A stretch of 54,157 nt of DNA, taken from Lineus longissimus (Eukaryota; Nemertea; Pilidiophora; Heteronemertea; Lineidae). Position 1 is the first letter of the stretch, and every line of letters starts with the position of its first letter. Positions 1 to 12,800 of this stretch are shown here, one piece after another. The DNA lies in the NCBI RefSeq assembly GCF_910592395.1, contig NC_088315.1:20907219-20961375 (forward strand). Direction: 5' to 3'. The position numbers were made by a program, and so were the translations under genes. A model generated the notes under the pieces. That model ran no database searches and was not told the origin of the DNA. It saw only the letters and a program-made list of their open reading frames with translations.

Positions 1-606
1 TTATAGGGGACATTCCAGCCATGTTTATAGTGGCCATTCCAGCCAGATTTATAGGGGAAATTCCAGCCAAGTTTATAGTGGCCATTCCAGCCAGATTTAT
101 AGGGGAAATTCCAGCCAAGTTTATAGTGGCCATTCCAGCCAGATTTATAGGGGACATTCCAGCCATGTTTATAGGGGACATTCCAGCCAGATTTATAGTG
201 GCCATTCCAGCCAGATTTATAGGGGAAATTCCAGCCATGTTTATAGCGGACATTCCAGCCAGATTTATAGGGGACATTCCAGCCAGATTTATAGTGGCCA
301 TTCCAGCCAGATTTATAGGGGAAATTCCAGCCATGTTTATAGCGGACATTCCAGCCAGATTTATAGGGGACATTCCAGCCAGATTTATAGTGGCCATTCC
401 AGCCAGATTTATAGGGGAAATTCCAGCCATGTTTATAGTGGCCATTCCAGCCAGATTCATAGGGGACATTCCAGCCATGTTTATAGTGGCCATTCCAGCC
501 ATGTTTATAGTGGCCATTCCAGCCATGTTTATAGGGGACATTCCAGCCATGTTTATAGTGGACATTCCAGCCATGTTTATAGGGGAAATTCCAGCCATGT
601 TTATAG
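1..606. repeat. 24-bp minisatellite in kinesin intron 7
   Basis: About 25 copies of a 24-bp unit of the form TTCCAGCCATGTTTATAGGG plus four more bases, already running at base 1. Copies differ at a few fixed sites (AGATT or ATGTT; GGGGACA, GTGGCCA or GGGGAAA), arranged in mixed order. Because 24 is a multiple of three, the array reads as an 8-residue repeat (IPARFIGE type) of about 200 codons. This is a by-product, since the array lies downstream of exon 7 of the minus-strand kinesin. Confidence 0.95.
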
Positions 607-804
607 GTGATGAGTATTTGAGTCGCATATGAAGATGCTTTTGGATGCTACAAACCAGGATGGTTGGGTGGACATGGAGGGCTTAATGGAGGGCCAATCT
701 TCTTCTTCGTTCAGTTATTATGTAACAATTCCATTCCTGGCCATACGCTGTGATAAAGGCTCATCAAATGTGGTAGTGTTTTTTGTCGGCTGCAACATAC
801 TTAC

Positions 805-3800
805 TAAACCACAGTTGATAGAAATACCCTCCTTGGCCCGATCGCCAGTAGCACCAGTGCGTTTCAGCCTCTCTGAGCCAGCAAGATCCACAAAGTGAAA
901 CTTGGCAGTGAGCATTTCAAACTCACACAGCTGTGGACTGCTGTCTCTTTGCACCATTTCTTCTTCCTCTCCCTCAACCTCTTCTCCTTCAGCCTGAAAA
1001 ATGATCAATCTTAAATAAAAGTCTGGACTGGGTTCAATCAGCAATTGTACCAGTTCTTGTGGGTTCAAGTGGTGTAAATGCCTACCAGCACCACTTGTCT
1101 TGTGATAGTGTCCTCATCAGGGTGGACTTTGCCTTATTCTTTGTTTAGCTCTTGTGAACATGCCTCTCCAGTTGTTACTCTAGCCTGGTGACTGAGACCT
1201 TTAACATGTTCACTATGTTGACTCTTTTCTCTTTTATGACGTTAAATCTGCTGGACGTTACTGACAAAGATCTTTATTCCAATGCAGCAGCTTTGTAAAA
1301 TTAGTGATAGATACTCAAGTACTGAGTAAGGATTCTTTTGAAATGATCGCCATGACAAGCTGACTCTATCTGTAGCCACCTCACCTCCGCTGGCACGACC
1401 CTCTGCTGCTTGACGTGGAGTGTGAATATGGCATGTGACCTGGACGACTGAGAATTCATATTCGTACTCGCGGTAGTTCGACATAAAGCACCAACTTTTA
1501 AACAATGCATTGTCTGAAAAACAAGAGAAGAACACATTACTGATGTGTCATAAGAGATGGCTTGCCATTCTATTTTGTTCAATACAGCATGAAGATTGTT
1601 TCTTGAACTCCTTAATGACTGATGGTGAGACACCTTATGTAAGGTGTGGGGTGCCGAAAGCTTCTGGCCAACCTATTGACAAGGCTATTCCTTATAAAGC
1701 TGTCACTAAGCACTATTCAATAGCACTACTCACATCTTGCATGGAAGCCACAGGACGTGTCGTAACTCCCACGGTATAGATCCCTCCACCAGCATCCTCG
1801 TGGATTTTGATGTGTGACTTCTTGTTGCGTTCACTCGGATCTCGCGTCGTATCCAACAGGTCAATGATCTCTTCATTGTATAACTGGAAATGAAGCAGGA
1901 GAGTGCAGCAGAGAGAATGCTGTAACTGTCTCCCTTCAAAATATGGATATGTTGCTCAAGAACTGGACAACTATAATCATCACCACTATGAGTGGAGTGC
2001 TCTCTCAAGGAGCCTAAACAACTTGACTTGCAACCAGGAGGTGCTGCCATCTACACTCAAATGCTGGTACAAGAACCCTAAATATTTCAAAATTTCACCA
2101 GAAGTGAATCCAAGGGACAAAGAGAATTGGGGGACTTAATAAATTTAAAATGATTAACCGTTTCAGAGGCACTTCAATGAGCTTTCAAAAATCTCTCACA
2201 CAAACAGCTAGTGGAAAAAATCACACTATAATATTTGATTAATGAGAGAAAATTTCATAAAATGTCACCACTTAAATCAAAACGAGAATGATTGATGTGT
2301 TGTGAATAGGCCTACTCGAGATGTGTTGTGAAGGCTCGAGATGGTAAAACATGCTACGAGAATGATTGATGTGTTGTGAAGGCTCGAGATGGTAAAACAT
2401 GCTACGAGAATGATTGATGTGTTGTGAAGGCTCGAGATGGTAAAACATGCTACGAGAATGATTGATGTGTTGTGAAGGCTCGAGATGGTAAAACATGCTA
2501 CGAGAATGATTGATGTGTTGTGAAGGCTCGAGATGGTGAAACATGCTACGAGAATGATAGATGTGTTGTGAAGGCTCGAGATGGTAAAACATGCTACGAG
2601 AATGATTGATGTGTTGTGAATACTCGAGATGGTAAAACATGCTACGAGAATGATTGATGTGTTGTGAATACTCGAGATGGTAAAACATGCTACGAGAATG
2701 ATTGATGTGTTGTGAATACTCGAGATGGTAAAACATGCTACGAGAATGATTGATGTGTTGTGAATGCTCGAGATGGTAAAACATGCTACGAGAATGATTG
2801 ATGTGTTGTGAAGGCTCGAGATGGTAAAACATGCTACGAGAATGATTGATGTGTTGTGAAGGCTCGAGATGGTAAAACATGCTACGAGAATGATTGATGT
2901 GTTGTGAAGGCTCGAGATGGTAAAACATGCTACGAGAATGATTGATGTGTTGTGAAGGCTCGAGATGGTAAAACATGCTACGAGAATGATTGATGTGTTG
3001 TGAAGGCTCGAGATGGTAAAACATGCTACGAGAATGATTGATGTGTTGTGAAGGCTCGAGATGGTAAAACATGCTACGAGAATGATTGATGTGTTGTGAA
3101 GGCTCGAGATGGTAAAACATGCTACGAGAATGATTGATGTGTTGTGAAGGCTCGAGATGGTAAAACATGCTACGAGAATGATTGATGTGTTGTGAAGGCT
3201 CGAGATGGTAAAACATGCTACGAGAATGATTGATGTGTTGTGAAGGCTCGAGATGGTAAAACATGCTACGAGAATGATTGATGTGTTGTGAAGGCTCGAG
3301 ATGGTAAAACATGCTACGAGAATGATTGATGTGTTGTGAAGGCTCGAGATGGTAAAACATGCTGGTAATGATTGATGTGTTGAGAATACTCGAGATGGTA
3401 AAACATGCTGGTAATGACATCCACAAACTATTGGTGCATATTTATGGCATTCAGTGATGGTAAGTCAGAATGGCTATGTACGCCAAACACAGAAGAATTT
3501 ATACAAAATGCACAAACATTAGATTTCAAATATTATCTGTATAATAATAATATAAACTGTCTGTCTGGAAGGGCACTTGGTACAAAAGTAGACTGAAAGC
3601 CTACATCAAATCCACCATGTCAACCGACATGCTCAACAGGCCTGGATATCGCCATGCACTCATTCATTCCAACCATGTCCACCACAACACTCATGATAAC
3701 AACAGCAAGCACCTCAGTTCATGTCATAACCTAAATCACATTGCAATGGGCTTCTTATTTCAAGGGCCAAGATTTCAAATGTCACCTCCGCACAGCTGAC

Positions 3801-6800
3801 CCACTTTCCACACTCTAATGAGCACCATTATTTCTTATGATTTCCTCTGCCAGTTCCTGAACTTTCCCAAGGACATGGATGTAGGACAGGGGAACTAAAT
3901 ACAATAGTGACCATTATAAGATCATAACAAGTTTGCCCTACTCTACAGTTTCATGCCTGAGGAAGTCTTGGCTCACTCATTCCTATTTCACGGTTCTCAG
4001 ACGCATTATAACACCACACATGTGATTATAGGCCGGGTTCACCCGTCCTGCACCAAACTAATGAGGGAGTTACTGATGATTGTGTGATACAAAGACACAA
4101 TCAACTGCACTCTGTCTAATAAGGTGGAAAGGCCTTGGAATCGTTCTGTGTGTAATGGCCATGAAAGTTCTCACTGATAGCCAGTTATAAGTTGGCATTG
4201 AGCTGTATGTTCATCATGAATCATTTCTAACGAATGGATTCCCGATTCCCTGACCACTTCTGACCGAAGGAGAAGCATGTGTCATGTGATCATTACTGTT
4301 CCGAAATCCTGTGATGAGATCATGTGATTTCAGACCATATTTTGATTGGGTATCATCAGGTGCAGATGAAGAAGATTGGCATTAATTCTTCATCAAATTT
4401 GACTTTTCGACCAACATGATCGATATCAATGGCACCAAACACGCAGCAGTGGACACCTTCAGTCTGGAGTTTTGCCAATTATATTTAATCATCTACAGAC
4501 TAGCACTAGTCATTCACAGAAGTGTACTTCTTGACATATTGGCCAATGGTCTCTCAATTAGGCTAACCTCTAAATCCCCAGCATAAATAGCCAACAGCAA
4601 TTACAAAGGGTCATGAAAGGGATAAAAGCTTAAATCATCTTTGTTGTAAGATTAAGTAAGCTAAAGTAAATGTGGTCAGAGAATATAATGAAATTATTTC
4701 AGCTGGCTAGAGTGCTAATGAAGAGGGTATGTTAGTCATTTTAGAGACATTGTCTGATGGAGACATATGCCTGGTGGTATAGACTGGTGGAGTGTGGACA
4801 TGTGTGTTGGTTGTGACAATAGATCACAGCTCAGTACTGGTGATGATTGGAGGGACTTTGGGGGCGACTAACCAACTAAACACACCCTCCTCACTCCCCT
4901 GCAGGTATCAATCATTCACTTGCTGGCTTATTCTGAATCACACCCGCAATGAATTTGATCTCAGCCCAATCTATGTAACATGAGGCTGTTTCCATGGTTA
5001 CCAGTTTGTAAATCATTATCACTCGGGACTGGTTTGTCATAACATATACATGAACACAAGGCGAGTGATGTATGAATCCTGGGGCTCTCAGTCTCCTGAC
5101 AGAACATATACATGAACAAAAGGCGAGTGATGTATGAATCATGGGGCTCTCAGTCTCACTGGCTGAGGCGAGACTTTTTTATACCTTAGTTAGTGTGCTT
5201 TTTCATCCAAGGACAAGCTGAGGATGATGGAATAAAAATTGAAACAAAATTTGTTTAGCTTTCACGGAAGACTTCTGCAGAGGCAGCTCGGAGGAGGAAG
5301 AAATAAAAATAGACTGTTATTTCAAAATAAAAGTTTCTGTTTCCATCTTTGCATGGCATCAATACAGAGGGAGCCCTGAGGACATCCTGGTAAAGATACC
5401 TTCCTCAATCAATCAAAGTACAATCCATTAGAGAAGGAGTCTCTTAGTCTTACCTCCATGAATTGAGCAGTGACTTTGAAGTCTGGCGGTGTTTCATTTC
5501 TCTCCCTCGCCTGATTTTTGCGTGCCTCGATCCCTTGAAATAAGTGGTCAACGGCGCGAGGGATGATTCCTATCTCTTCGGGACTCGCATTGACATCAAA
5601 CCCCGTCCCCATGCTGTATGTCTTGCCAGCACCAGTCTGGAACGATAAATAAGACAAAGGAATAAAAGAGGGCTCCTGCAGCTATTTTCTACAACAGCCA
5701 TTTTCCTGCTCATGTATCTTCACATTTCGGCTGTCAGCTTTTTAACCAGGAAAAGTTTTCTGGTGTTGGATCATTTTGCAGAAGCAGCCATTTTCTGGTG
5801 CGACTGTTCGTATCAAACACTACAGCCATGACAGTACATACTGTATTCTGTTTGAGATCAACAGCCATTAGATTTATAATTCAGCTACGCTGTCTTTATG
5901 AAATAATTTCTTAACAATAAATGTTTTAACAAATTATGTCATGTATGTGGTTATGTTCCAACAAACATTTTAAGTGGAGAAGTGTGCCAGAGTTGACCCC
6001 CTCTTCTCCTCAGACCAATCATATTAACCTTTCCATAACGCTATTATCCAACACAACATGTATAATGCTACTCTGTAATTGATTGTGGACAAATGTTTAC
6101 AATATTTTACCCAGTTTTGAGCTAATCAGACAGGTAAAGAATAGGACCCCATTGTTCCTTTTTTCAATGTTGGTGCAGGGCCAGAGGTGCATTGTGAAAA
6201 TAACATTATAATAAGCTGTTATGTTAATTGCTGCATGGAACACAGGGTTGTTTTCCTGTGATTAGCCTCGTTTTTGCTGGAATAATTAATGGGCCGACAA
6301 ATGACAATTGGTTCTTAATGATTTGTAACAAATAATCCTTTTTACTGCATGGTGTCATTGAAAAGAGCAACATTTAGTTGTTTGGCCACATGTCTTCCAT
6401 CTTTCATTGATTATCCTCACTATGATCAGATCAATTATCATCAGCCAACAAGTGCATGGCCATCACGACTGCTCCATAAGAACATTTCCAATTCCCTCTT
6501 GCCGAGCACTACCACCATACAACATCAGGCAAACTGCTGCAAAATGAGTGGAATAAGCAGTGGATTAGACTGATGTCAACAATAAACATCAGACTTGTCA
6601 CCTCTGAAGTCATACATACATGGACAGAATTAGGAGGCGGCCGTACCGCCCCCTCCCCTTTTTTCTGCTGAAAGAGGGTTTTTTGTTGAGAGAAATGCTT
6701 TAAAAAAACCGGTGCTTTATGGTGTTCTTGGTGTGCCCCAAGATCAGTGGCCCCCCCCTTTCTCATAATCCTGGATCCACCCCAGACATAGGTTGTACCC

Positions 6801-9800
6801 TTCCTTCTTCATGTGATTTAGAGGAGACTATTTGACAGTCTCCACTTTCTCTGGATTCAGCAGCTATATTTGACCCCTCACAAGCCTACATTTACTGCAC
6901 TTTTTCAACTGGACGTGTTTGAAATTGAAAGCTCTCCACAGACACTACAGCGATCTGGTCAGACTCAATAACAATGATTTCGATTTAGCTGACCCCAAGA
7001 ACCCTCTGGCAGACACAATACTGCATTCAGCAAGCTCTAACACTATGAATAAATGGATTACAGTATCTATATCGAGAGTGACTGCTTGGTTGTTTTCCAC
7101 AGCAACCCGATGATCAATAACAAAAGAAGGGGCTGAGAGGGGACAATAATACAATCACCAAGGTTTTGAATCAATCAATAGAGAAGGCTGGTTCTTGCCG
7201 ATGCAGCAACTGAGAGGTGAAAGTCAAGATGAGGATTTTCTGGCTGCCACTGGAGGACTTGATTCAGCCACTAGAGGTGAAGGTCAATATGTGGATTTTC
7301 TGGCTGCCACACGAAGACTCGATCTTGATGCAAAGCATTTTTTATACGAGCTGCCAGATCTTGTGCACAGTGAGATCTGGCAGCAAGACCTCATGCTCCT
7401 AATCCACTGATCAGCTGAGAAAAATTCAATTCCTTTATTGCAGCAACCACTATCAAAGGACAATGTACATGTACAGTGAGTCATCAAATGGCAAAAAATC
7501 TAAATACCCCTGTCACGACACAGTATGATGCCAGCTTTGTCAAAGCTTCTTGATGTTGAGTTGTGTTGGGAGCTTACGGGCATCACCAGTGCAAGGGGAG
7601 TCGCTGAGGTGGGGTCTTTGTGGAAGGGTATCGCAACTGACACCACTTTGATGGTGAGTTGTGTTGGGAGCTTACGGGCATCACCAGTGCAAGGGGAGTC
7701 GCTGAGGTGGGGTCTTTGTGGAAGGGTATCGCAACTGACACCACTTTGATGGTGAGTTGTGTTGGGAGCCCTTGGGCATCACCAGTGCAAGGGGAGTCGC
7801 TGAGGTGGGGTCTTTGTGGAAGGGTATCGCAACTGACACCACTTTGATGGTGAGTTGTGTTGGGAGCCCTTGGGCATCACCAGTGCAAGGGGAGTCGCTG
7901 AGGTGGGGTCTTTGTGGAAGGGTATCGCAACTGACACCACTTTGATGGTGAGTTGTGTTGGGAGCTTACGGGCATCACCAGTGCAAGGGGAGTCGCTGAG
8001 GTGGGGTCTTTGTGGAAGGGTATCGCAACTGACACCACTTTGATGGTGAGTTGTGTTGGGAGCTTACAGGCATCACCAGTGCAAGGGGAGTCGCTGAGGT
8101 GGGGTCTTTGTGGATGGGTATCGCAACTGACACCACTTTGATGGTGAGTTGTGTTGGGAGCCCTTGGGCATCACCAGTGCAAGGGGAGTCGCTGAGGTGG
8201 GGTCTTTGTGGAAGGGTATCGCAACTGACACCACTTTGATGGTGAGTTGTGTTGGGAGCTTACAGGCATCACCAGTGCAAGGGGATTCGCTGAGGTGGGG
8301 TCTTTGTGGAAGGGTATCGCAACTGACACCACTTTGATGTTGAGTTGTGTTGGGAGCTTACGGGCATCACCAGTGCAAGGGGAGTCGCTGAGGTGGGGTC
8401 TTTGTGGAAGGGTATCGCAACTGACACCACTTTGATGTTGAGTTGTGTTGGGAGCTTACCGGCATCACCAGTGCAAGGGGATTCGCTGAGGTGGGGTCTT
8501 TGTGGAAGGGTATCGCAACTGACACCACTTTGATGTTGAGTTGTGTTGGGAGCTTACGGGCATCACCAGTGCAAGGGGAGTCGCTGAGGTGGGGTCTTTG
8601 TGGATGGGTATCACAACTGACACCACTTTGGCGTGATTCAGAACACGTTGATTCCAATTGAAAGGTGGAAGAAGGCGTGTTTAGGATCATGTCTCGTCTT
8701 TGTATTGATGTGTATAATGCAGCTTCATCAACTGATACAGTTACTTAAAGGGAATGGCCCGTCAAAAAATGTGGAGTTTTGGACGGCCCGGTCAAAACCT
8801 TAGGCGGGAATAAGGTTTCATTGATAAATATAAGGAGTTTCAAGGCCCCCAAATCACTTGTAAGGTTCAATAGATACTGGCCTTTCATTGGTTTACCGTC
8901 TGCGTATCATTTACATACTCTCATTTTGAAAAATATGACAATATTTACGATCACGTTATTGATTTTTGCAACATTTTCGGTAACGCGCCCCTTGCGGATC
9001 TGTAAGGTGCCATTCGGATGCTTGAAAAATGCTTGTCTCGTCGATTCGCTCGCGGATAAACGCATCAGGTTGACTGCAGCAACTTTTAATTGTTGGAGAC
9101 AGAGAAGGAAGGAATATGATTATCAGTTTGATGAAAACTTTGCAAAGTTTCTTCTTGGTACTCGAAATCCATACTACTATTCACTCCATTTTCCATTTTC
9201 TCCTCTCTCCAACTCACTACTATCGCTATTGACTGCGTAACATACACTAACATTCTTTCGCTATCATTGCTAACTTCATTTACTAGAACACTGGCCTCTT
9301 TGTAGCCGATTATGTAACCCATAGTGGAAACACCTGACAGCGCCGCCCGGCATGATCCACGTGCTACTGGCATATTTATAACTCGTAGTAAATAAGGTTG
9401 TAAAAATATGCAAATGAGATGCCGTATATGGAAACCATGACGTCACTAAGCAGTTCTTATTTCTGCTACGGGTGGCGCTGTTGCTTGCTTCTGGAGGCGC
9501 TATTCAACCTCTTTAATAGAATGATTCAGACGTTCTGCGACAAGGGGGGCATCTCCACTCAATAGAGACAATAGTAACTTGGCATGACTCACAAGAACAC
9601 CCAGGTTTAGAAAGATGAACGGCCCATGGCATGCAACACTCTTCACTCTCCAGGAACAAAATGGAATGAAAGTTAAGAGCATGCAATGATTTTATTACCA
9701 TTTCTGGTTTTGAAATGTCATTCAAGGTACTCAGTTGAATGTGGAGCTCTCAAACATTTTATGACCTGAAGCCATGATGAGAATCCAGACAGTGACAGTG

Positions 9801-12800
9801 TGTTCTTTATCATTTTTACCACCCTATTAAATATGATGTGGACTGTCTGATTGAACCACCCCTATTTCTCAAGTCGCTATCAGAAACGGCTGCACCACCA
9901 CGAGGGAACTATAGATGAACTCTTCCTATAATCCAATGTAAAGTTCACAGGCCTGCATGTCACCACATTTCTTGTGCTGGTGTTTTAAACCAAGTCTCTT
10001 GAATGACCAGTTTTGAATGCACTAATCATTTGACTTGAACACACACATTATACATGTAAAACCACACTCGCTCTGAGATGTCTATCCTATGTGAATTGTA
10101 CCTGAAGTGTCAACATTATACATGTAAAACCACACTCGCTCTGCTAATATAGATGTCTATCCTATGTGAATTGTACCTGAAGTGTCAACATTATACATGT
10201 AAAACCACACTCGCTCTGCTAATATAGGTGTCTATCCTATGTGAATTGTACCTGAAGTGTCTAACGACAAAACACGCCAGTGGATGAGTGTATTTTTATG
10301 ACCATGTTCGTCCTGCCCCATGAAGACCACCAAGTGTCTGCCTGAAGGGTTCGAATTGAGAGTGGCGGAACTGAACAACCACGTCACGTTCAAAGCCAAG
10401 CTGTGCAAGTCAAAATTCTTCCTCTCAAAAAAGAAACAGTGTCACTTCTTCCCCCAAACCAAAGAAAGGCCAACAGGACATGCAAACCTGGGGCTGTGCT
10501 GAGTAGATATGAGAGCAGATTCTCAAGATTGCCGCCAGGACACGCAAAAGTAGGTCAATCGCAAAAACGACAAATGCCACTCGTGCATATTGCCTATTGG
10601 CCAAAGTCACCATCATGACAAATGCCACCCGTGCATATTGGCCAAAGTCACCATCATGACAAATGCCACCCGTGCATATTGGCCAAAGTCACCATCATGA
10701 CAAATGCCACCCGTGCATATTGGCCAAAGTCACCATCATGACAAATGCCACCCGTGCATATTGGCCAAAGTCACCATCATGACAAATGCCACCCGTGCAT
10801 ATTGGCCAAAGTCACCATCATGACAAAGGCCACCCGTGCATATTGGCCAAAGTCACCACGATGACATGTTTCAGCCATCTAGCCCCAGCGGATACCATGC
10901 GCCCCTCACAGATGACAACAAAAGACGGTATAGTATAAGCTCCCAACAAGTCAGGGTAAAACCAATTCAGATCAGACTCGATAACCCAGTAAATTATGTA
11001 GGACAAACAGTACCATCATCAAAATATCTAACTAATTATTTCCCTAATTATCATGAGAAGATAATAGAAGGCTATCTGACAATGGGAGGAGGATTTCCTA
11101 TAAAGCAGGACATATGTACATTCATCACTGGAAATAGACCAGCAGAAATATGCCACTTTTAAATGCCAAAACAATCTGTAAAATTTATAAAATGAAGGAA
11201 TAACTTAATTAACGATACTGTTAACTGTAGTGTTAACAACTGTAATGTATCAATCAATGGGCCTTTTTGTCAACGATGTATTTTTTTAGAGCTTTGACCA
11301 CAATGCTTCAAATTGATAAAAATCTTTCTTTTCGCAAATGGATCATTGAAGATTCTATAACAAGTATTGTAGTAGGTACCAGTATTTACCCACCGAGTTT
11401 CTCTGCCATATTACTGGTGTGCTGCTTGATGAAGATGTCAAGTGTGTACATGGTTAATGCTTGGCCACTCCAAATGTAAAGTAAAACCCAATCAAGCCTG
11501 CCACACATCCACTAACCTCACGTTTTTATTGGATTTGAGGCCTGGGGATTGCTCGCCCTGTCTGCCTTCATGGAGAATAGTCCTCTGCACCACGACTGGC
11601 AGAAATCTGGAACTTTCAGATTTGGAACCCTAAAGGATCAGCTCTCAGGCCAAAGCCTATTTATGCCCATTGGGTGACATGTTACACTTACCTGCCCATA
11701 GGCAAATATAGTAGCATTATATCCTTCAAGACATCTGAAAGTAAATCAAACAGAAAGTCAGAACAAACGACACGACAAGTTGCCCAAGGGAGCACAAGCT
11801 TTTATCACAAACTCTCAGCATTTCCGCAGGGAGAGCAACTTTCACCAGAGTAGATTATGGCCTGGTCATTAGCCGACCACTTGCATGACTTGTAGAATGC
11901 CACATAGGCCCTCTTGCATTACTGCCACTGCATCTTAAAATAGAATTTTCAGTTTTACAGCACGGGAACATTATCTTGTTTTAAAAACCTTTTTTCAAAG
12001 CCTGAAGAATATCACGTAAGGAAGTGCCATACAGTCGATGCAACTTGCTAATGGTTTAATTATTTTAGTCCGACACACTGTCAAAACAAGTATGTTTCCA
12101 CTATTGAATACAGTATCTGAAAACCCATCACTAGCTAAATTCCAAGTTGCTATGGTGATAGCATTAGCACTAGAGCTCCCATTAGCCCCCTGAGAGGAAT
12201 ACCACTCTGGCCACAGTATCAAGAAGATTCTATGTGGAATCATGCAGTCCTCGTATAAATAGTAATAGAATGTTGTATATGAATCAGACTGAATCTCAAG
12301 AATCTGAGTAAAGAGAATGATACAAGAACTGTCAGCATCCTGTGGGGACAGTATCACTTTCAGGTTGAGGATGTTAACCGTCTGTAACCAACCATTGTGT
12401 GGTATAGGACAAATGATAACTCGAGGCAGCCCAAACTTACCCTTCAATGAGGGAGCGTGCACACATGTTGTAGAGCATCTCTTGAGTGGAAGTGATGTCA
12501 AACACATTATCATAAGTAAACGCCTTGTCTTTCCCGAGGAGAACTTGAGGCTCCCCAGGGGTGACCTGCGTACACATTTGACACGCATCAATCTTTTCTC
12601 GGGCATTCTTGGGGCGGATTCTGTAATGAGAAAATTTGAAATTTTTTATGCCACAGGAATATTTGGGACTATACGACCACAATGCTAGAAAAATAAAGTT
12701 TTGAATTTGCTGCTGCCCTGCGTGAGCCACCAATCAAGACATCTGGTTGTTCAATACTTTCAATGGCTCATAGAAACATGATGCATACACAATTTCAAAT

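Noticed and set aside
21-632. 203-codon IPARFIGE repeat frame
   Set aside because: A 24-bp minisatellite whose unit is a multiple of three; no family and no start context.
2272-3426. 384-codon minus-strand frame with a 16-residue [16 protein letters not shown] repeat
   Set aside because: A 48-bp minisatellite in an intron; identity between copies is equal at all codon positions.
8779-9240. 153-codon plus-strand frame with a hydrophobic segment
   Set aside because: Inside kinesin intron 3, no recognisable domain, and the surrounding sequence shows no splice or start features that single it out.
11995-12606. 203-codon minus-strand frame overlapping kinesin exon 2
   Set aside because: It runs in a different phase from the clear kinesin exon 12620-12441 and has no similarity I recognise.
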